Below, in pieces: positions 41,611-45,959 of a stretch of 45,959 nt of DNA (within the stretch, counting starts at the first letter, position 1; each line of letters starts with the position of its first letter). Below the pieces are notes generated by a model. The model was given only the letters and a program-made list of their open reading frames with translations. It had not been told where the DNA came from and made no database searches. Both the position numbers and the translations under genes were made by a program. Origin of the DNA: Bacillota bacterium (GTDB taxonomy: Bacteria > Bacillota > Clostridia > Lachnospirales > Lachnospiraceae); assembly GCA_023415595.1 (NCBI GenBank), contig JAEZJW010000024.1, positions 1 to 45,959 on the forward strand, written 5' to 3'.

Positions 41611-43857
41611 ATGCTAAAACTATTAAAATATCTGAGAAAGTCAGCAGTTGCACTGGTATTTGTTACCATTCTGCTTGTCCTTCAGGCTTATTGCGATCTG
41701 TCATTACCTACTTACACTTCGGAGATCATTAATATCGGAATCATGAGGGGCGGTATCCCGGATGCCGTGCCTAAGGTAATCCGTGCCTCCGAGATGCAGA
41801 AGATCCTGATGTTTTCGAAGGACTCTGATCGAGAAGTAATCTTAAATCATTACACCCTCCTGGATAGATCCACACTGGAGGAGAAGGAATATGAGTCCTA
41901 TTTGAAGCTATATCCTTTGCTCGATACGGAGAGTCTGTACCGATGGAATAAGCAGGATAAGGAACAGCTCGAGGATATCTTCACGATACCCATGACAATG
42001 CTATATGGTATGGAATATGGTTCTACTGCTGCCTCCGGCAGCTCAGACTCCTCCATGAGTTCCTTCCTTCCTCCCGAAATGGCAGGAAGCGGAACGGATA
42101 TGGCTGCTGCCCTGGCTGCCATGTCTCCCGAGGAAGCTGCCGTAGTGATTGAGCAGGCAAAAGCAGGGATCAGCCAGATGCCGGAAATGATGTTAGCGGG
42201 GGCTGCTGCTTCCTATATCAAAGCAGAATATGGGGTTATCGGAATCGATGTCGGCAAAATGCAGACGAATTATATCCTGATGGTCGGTGCAAGGATGGTC
42301 GGTTTAGCACTGGCTGCGATGGCCGCCTCTGTTCTGGTTACTCTGTTTGCAGCCAGAATCGCTGCCAAGATGGGCCGCTACCTTCGAGGCCATGTATTTA
42401 CAAAGGTACTCTCCTTCTCGAATAAGGAGATGGACCAGTTCTCCACTGCTTCCCTGATTACCAGAAGCACCAACGACATTCAGCAGGTCCAAATGCTGAT
42501 TGTTATGTTGTTAAGAATCGTTATCTATGCTCCGATCCTTGCCTTCGGCGCACTCTTTCGGATTGTCCAGGTGAATTCCTCGATGACCTGGACCCTGGGG
42601 GTTGGTGTCGGTGCTGTATTCGTACTTATTCTCAGCTTGCTGATTTTTACACTGCCGAAATTTAAACTGATGCAGAAGCTGGTAGATCGAATCAATTTGG
42701 TCATGAGGGAAATCCTGACCGGTCTCCCGGTCATAAGAGCCTTCAGTACCGAGAAGCATGAGAAGGAGCGTTTTGACAAGGCTAACGTTGATCTGACGAA
42801 AAATAACCTATTCGTAAACCGTGCCATGTCCCTGATGTTTCCTGCCCTTATACTGATTATGAATCTGGTTTCCATCCTGATTATCTGGGTGGGCGCAGGA
42901 AGAATCAACGGCGGAACCATGCAGGTCGGTGATATGATGGCCTTCATCCAGTATACGATGCAGATCATTATGTCCTTCCTGATGCTGACCATGATCTCTG
43001 TCATGCTCCCCCGCGCAGCTGTTGCGGCAAAGCGTATTGATGAGATCATTACTGTTGAGGAGTCCATTAAGAGCCCCGAGCAAGAGGAGCTATACGATAT
43101 CAACAAGAAGGGCGTTCTGGAATTCAACAATGTGAATTTCCGTTATCCGAATGCGGAGGAGGATGTTCTGTCTGAGATCAGCTTTACCGCAAAGCCCGGT
43201 GAAACCACGGCAATCATCGGCAGTACGGGCAGCGGCAAGACTACCTTGATTAATCTGATCCCGAGATTCTATGATATCAGCTCCGGTAGTATCACGATTG
43301 ATGGTGTGGATATCCGAAAGCTGAAGCTTCATACCCTGAGAAACAAACTGGGTTATGTACCGCAAAAGGGTGTCCTGTTCTCCGGTACGATAGGATCCAA
43401 TATCTCCTTCGGTGTGCCGAAAGCCTCCGAAGAAACGGTAGCTAAAGCTGCCCGGATCGCACAAGCCTCCGAGTTCATCGAGGCAAAGACAGAGGGTTAT
43501 AAGGATTCCATTTCCCAGGGCGGAACGAATGTGTCCGGCGGCCAGAAGCAGAGGCTTTCCATCGCCAGAGCAATTGCGAAGAACCCGGAAATCTACATCT
43601 TTGACGACAGCTTTTCTGCCCTCGATTATAAAACGGATGCAACACTTAGAAAGGCTTTAAAGGAAGAGCTGTCAGAAAGCACAATTCTGATCGTGGCACA
43701 GAGAATCAACACCATTATGCATGCAGAACAGATCCTGGTACTGGATGAAGGCAGGATCGTCGGTAAGGGCACTCACAAGGAGCTACTAAGGGATTGTGAG
43801 GTTTACCGCCAAATCGCATCTTCCCAGTTATCAAAGGAGGAGTTGGAATATGAGTAG
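41611..43857 (+). CDS. ABC exporter half, degenerate site, with large ectodomain
   Basis: 748 residues, larger than the usual ~580. After membrane helix 1 (residues ~14-30) an insertion of about 190 residues precedes helix 2; it is partly low in complexity (AASGSSDSSMSS..., AAALAAMSPEEAA) and should be outside the cell. Then the ABC membrane domain and the ATPase: GSTGSGKTT (Walker A), VSGGQKQR (signature), IYIFDDSFSALD (Walker B with Asp in place of the catalytic Glu) and a Gln (AQR) where the switch His normally stands. So this half has the degenerate site of a heterodimeric exporter of the TM287/288, LmrCD or BmrCD type. AAAGG lies before the ATG. Substrate unknown. Confidence 0.93.
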   Translation: MLKLLKYLRKSAVALVFVTILLVLQAYCDLSLPTYTSEIINIGIMRGGIPDAVPKVIRASEMQKILMFSKDSDREVILNHYTLLDRSTLEEKEYESYLKLYPLLDTESLYRWNKQDKEQLEDIFTIPMTMLYGMEYGSTAASGSSDSSMSSFLPPEMAGSGTDMAAALAAMSPEEAAVVIEQAKAGISQMPEMMLAGAAASYIKAEYGVIGIDVGKMQTNYILMVGARMVGLALAAMAASVLVTLFAARIAAKMGRYLRGHVFTKVLSFSNKEMDQFSTASLITRSTNDIQQVQMLIVMLLRIVIYAPILAFGALFRIVQVNSSMTWTLGVGVGAVFVLILSLLIFTLPKFKLMQKLVDRINLVMREILTGLPVIRAFSTEKHEKERFDKANVDLTKNNLFVNRAMSLMFPALILIMNLVSILIIWVGAGRINGGTMQVGDMMAFIQYTMQIIMSFLMLTMISVMLPRAAVAAKRIDEIITVEESIKSPEQEELYDINKKGVLEFNNVNFRYPNAEEDVLSEISFTAKPGETTAIIGSTGSGKTTLINLIPRFYDISSGSITIDGVDIRKLKLHTLRNKLGYVPQKGVLFSGTIGSNISFGVPKASEETVAKAARIAQASEFIEAKTEGYKDSISQGGTNVSGGQKQRLSIARAIAKNPEIYIFDDSFSALDYKTDATLRKALKEELSESTILIVAQRINTIMHAEQILVLDEGRIVGKGTHKELLRDCEVYRQIASSQLSKEELEYE

Positions 43858-45730
43858 AGAAAATAATAGCAATCAGAGTAATAGTATGACCCAAAGGCCT
43901 CCGAGAAGAACGGGTCCCGGAGGTCCCATGGGCGGACCTATGGGCCGCCCGGGTGAGAAAGCGAAGGACTTCAGGGGAACGATGAAGAAGCTTTCCGGTT
44001 ACCTTTCAAAATACAAAATTGCCTTCCTTATGGTATTTATATTCGCAATCGGAGGCACTGTCTTCCAGATCGTCGGACCTACGATCATGGGAGATGCTAC
44101 CACAGAAATCGCTAATGGTATCATCGGTAAGATCCGCGGGGGAGATGGGATTGACTTTAACAAATTAGGGAATATCCTGTTGCTGCTGATCAGCCTGTAT
44201 TCGATCTCCTCGGTGCTCTCCTTTGTCATGGGCCTGATCACAACAGGGATCGCCCAAAAGGTCACCTATAAATTCCGACGTGAGATCTCTGAGAAGATTC
44301 ATCGCATGCCGATGAATTATTTCGATCAGATGACCCATGGCGAAATCCTGTCCAGAGTAACCAACGATTTGGATACCTTAGGCAATAGCATGAACCAGAG
44401 CATGACACAACTGATTACCTCGGTGGTCAGCATCATCGGTATCCTGATCATGATGTTTAGAATCAGTATCCCGATGACCCTGCTGGCACTCATGATCGTT
44501 CCGCTCTCCGTTACCTTCATGGGAGGAGTAATTAAGAAGTCTCAGAAGTATTTCAAGCAGCAGCAGGAATACTTAGGCCATGTCAACAGCCAGGTCGAGG
44601 AGGTCTTCGGCGGTCACAATATTGTCAAGGTATTTAACCGGGAAGAGGATGCGATAAAGGAATTTAATGCCAGCAATGATAAGCTGTATGAATCCGCCTG
44701 GAAATCTCAGTTCCTGTCCGGCATGATGCATCCGGTCATGCAGTTTGTCGGTAACCTTGGTTATGTTGGTGTTGCGATCCTTGGCGGATATCTGACGGTT
44801 CAGGGTAAAATAGAAATCGGACAGATCCAGTCCTTCTTCCAATATATCCGTAACTTTACGATGCCAATCACCCAGCTGTCCCAGGTAGCTAACATGTTCC
44901 AGTCGACGGCTGCAGCTGCGGAACGGGTTTTTGAGTTCCTGGATTCCGAAGAGGAGCTGCCTACCACTGATCAGCCGATGTCCATTGACGGCTTGAAGGG
45001 TGAGGTAGAGTTTAAGAACGTACACTTTGGTTATACACAGGATAAAATCATCATCAATGACTTCAGTGCGAAGATCGCCGATGGACAGAAGATCGCCATC
45101 GTAGGACCGACCGGTGCCGGCAAGACGACGATGGTAAAACTATTAATGCGCTTCTATGATGTCAACAGCGGTGAAATTCTGGTAGACGGACACAATGTCA
45201 ACCATTTTGACCGCAGTGAGTTAAGAAAGATGTTCGGAATGGTTCTTCAGGATACCTGGCTGTTCAACGGAACGATAATGGAGAATATCCGTTACAGTAA
45301 GCTGGACGCCACCGATGAGGAGGTCATCCACGCAGCGAAGGCAGCCCATGTTCATCATTTCATCAGTACTTTGCCCGATGGCTATAAGATGATACTGAAC
45401 GAAGAGGCCAGCAATGTATCCCAGGGTCAGAAGCAGCTGTTAACGATTGCCCGTGCCATCCTGGCTGATCCGAAGATTCTGATCCTAGATGAAGCAACCA
45501 GCTCGGTAGATACCAGAACCGAGATCCAGATTCAGAAGGCCATGGATAACTTGATGAAGGGAAGGACCAGCTTTATCATCGCTCACCGTCTCTCCACCAT
45601 CCGTGATGCGGATCTGATCCTGGTCATGAATGAGGGTGATATTGTAGAGCAGGGTAATCACGAGGAGCTCTTGGCGAAGGGTGGCTTCTATGCGAAGCTG
45701 TATAATTCCCAGTTCGAGCAGACCGCGTAA
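43850..45730 (+). CDS. ABC exporter half, consensus site
   Basis: 626 residues: a Gly/Pro/Arg-rich cytosolic N-terminus (PPRRTGPGGPMGGPMGRPGE), six membrane helices, and an ATPase with GPTGAGKTT (Walker A), VSQGQKQL (signature with Gln in place of Gly), LILDEATSSVD (Walker B with catalytic Glu) and the switch His in IIAHRLST. It pairs with the upstream half to make one competent and one degenerate site. I chose ATG at 43850, overlapping the previous stop by 8 nt with GGAGGAG before it; the frame is open further upstream to 43796. Drug or peptide export is the family role. Confidence 0.95.
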   Translation: MSRENNSNQSNSMTQRPPRRTGPGGPMGGPMGRPGEKAKDFRGTMKKLSGYLSKYKIAFLMVFIFAIGGTVFQIVGPTIMGDATTEIANGIIGKIRGGDGIDFNKLGNILLLLISLYSISSVLSFVMGLITTGIAQKVTYKFRREISEKIHRMPMNYFDQMTHGEILSRVTNDLDTLGNSMNQSMTQLITSVVSIIGILIMMFRISIPMTLLALMIVPLSVTFMGGVIKKSQKYFKQQQEYLGHVNSQVEEVFGGHNIVKVFNREEDAIKEFNASNDKLYESAWKSQFLSGMMHPVMQFVGNLGYVGVAILGGYLTVQGKIEIGQIQSFFQYIRNFTMPITQLSQVANMFQSTAAAAERVFEFLDSEEELPTTDQPMSIDGLKGEVEFKNVHFGYTQDKIIINDFSAKIADGQKIAIVGPTGAGKTTMVKLLMRFYDVNSGEILVDGHNVNHFDRSELRKMFGMVLQDTWLFNGTIMENIRYSKLDATDEEVIHAAKAAHVHHFISTLPDGYKMILNEEASNVSQGQKQLLTIARAILADPKILILDEATSSVDTRTEIQIQKAMDNLMKGRTSFIIAHRLSTIRDADLILVMNEGDIVEQGNHEELLAKGGFYAKLYNSQFEQTA

Positions 45731-45828
45731 TTGTCCGCACAGGGTAATGATCAGAACAACTCCACTCAGCAATAGGAAAGCGGCGTAAGAACAGTATCAG
45801 CATAAATAAGTCACTCAAGGAGGAAGCC

Positions 45829-45959
45829 ATGGAAAAAGGAAAACGTTATTCAGGAATTAAACTGTCTGAGGAAGAGAAGAAAAAGATGCTGGAGGATATC
45901 GTATACTACTTCGAAACCGAACGGGATGAGAAGCTGGGTATCATCGCATCGGAAAATAT
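45829..45959 (+). CDS. DUF2164-family protein (partial, runs off the window)
   Basis: An ATG at 45829 with AAGGAGG 5 nt upstream opens a frame that reads IKLSEEEKKKMLEDIVYYFETERDEKLGIIASEN to the end of the window. This matches the start of DUF2164, a family of ~80 residues with no known function. It lies about 100 nt past the ABC operon; no terminator is clear between them. Confidence 0.8.
   Translation, partial: MEKGKRYSGIKLSEEEKKKMLEDIVYYFETERDEKLGIIASEN

Noticed and set aside
43796..43849. Longer N-terminus for the second ABC half
   Set aside because: The 18 extra residues lie in the coding end of the first ABC gene, while GGAGGAG marks the ATG at 43850.

Overview
The window looks like a chromosomal segment from an anaerobic Gram-positive Clostridia, most likely a Lachnospiraceae member. 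Support: strong AGGAGG-type ribosome sites, a CIRCE heat-shock operator, a T-box leader upstream of valS, one-chain PurL of about 1,280 residues, methylglyoxal synthase, and several genes I know mainly from Lachnospiraceae (DUF5716, DUF5717 and DUF6472 families, assigned from memory of the families). There are no rRNA or tRNA genes, no CRISPR array, and no recognisable transposase or phage gene.

Layout. 1-1.6 kb: the end of a + strand gene with its terminator, then an EAL-domain protein with a broken GGDEF site. 1.6-3.9 kb: two tandem HTH-TPR regulators of RRNPP type on the - strand, facing a 52-residue exported peptide gene on the + strand that has a strong ribosome site; this looks like an uncharacterised peptide-signalling cassette. 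4-5.4 kb: YhbD-like regulator and bactofilin-like protein, with an operator repeat inside the promoter spacer. 5.5-9.4 kb: zinc-ribbon membrane protein, CIRCE-controlled Hsp20, PTS enzyme I, and a Gly-Pro-repeat surface or spore-coat-like protein. 9.5-16 kb: DUF89 phosphatase, AraC/GyrI-type regulator, a PadR - permease-prefix - DUF4097 operon, M42 aminopeptidase, GNAT acetyltransferase. 16.1-19 kb: ECF sigma, zinc-finger anti-sigma and two small membrane proteins, then a lipoprotein with a duplicated domain. 19.4-25.9 kb: purL, a divergent LysR regulator, M23 peptidase, mgsA.

26-39 kb is on the - strand: valS with a T-box and a very long leader that contains a 226-bp imperfect palindrome able to fold as a cloverleaf; DUF6472; an LspA-like protein; a SanA/YdcF-like protein; then a set of genes of unknown role (coiled-coil membrane protein, STAS-like protein, TPR protein, Hsp70/actin-fold DUF5716 protein, giant DUF5717 protein), interrupted by a 192-bp imperfect palindrome. 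39.2-46 kb: CobD/HisC-like aminotransferase, SdpI-like membrane protein with a palindromic operator candidate, and a MarR - ABC - ABC heterodimeric exporter operon, ending in a partial DUF2164 gene.

The two loci most worth following are the peptide/RRNPP cassette (1.6-3.9 kb) and the DUF5717/DUF5716 gene set (31.4-39 kb). The two large intergenic palindromes (valS leader and 33972-34163) are the most striking non-coding signals. All family names come from reading the translations; no database search was possible.
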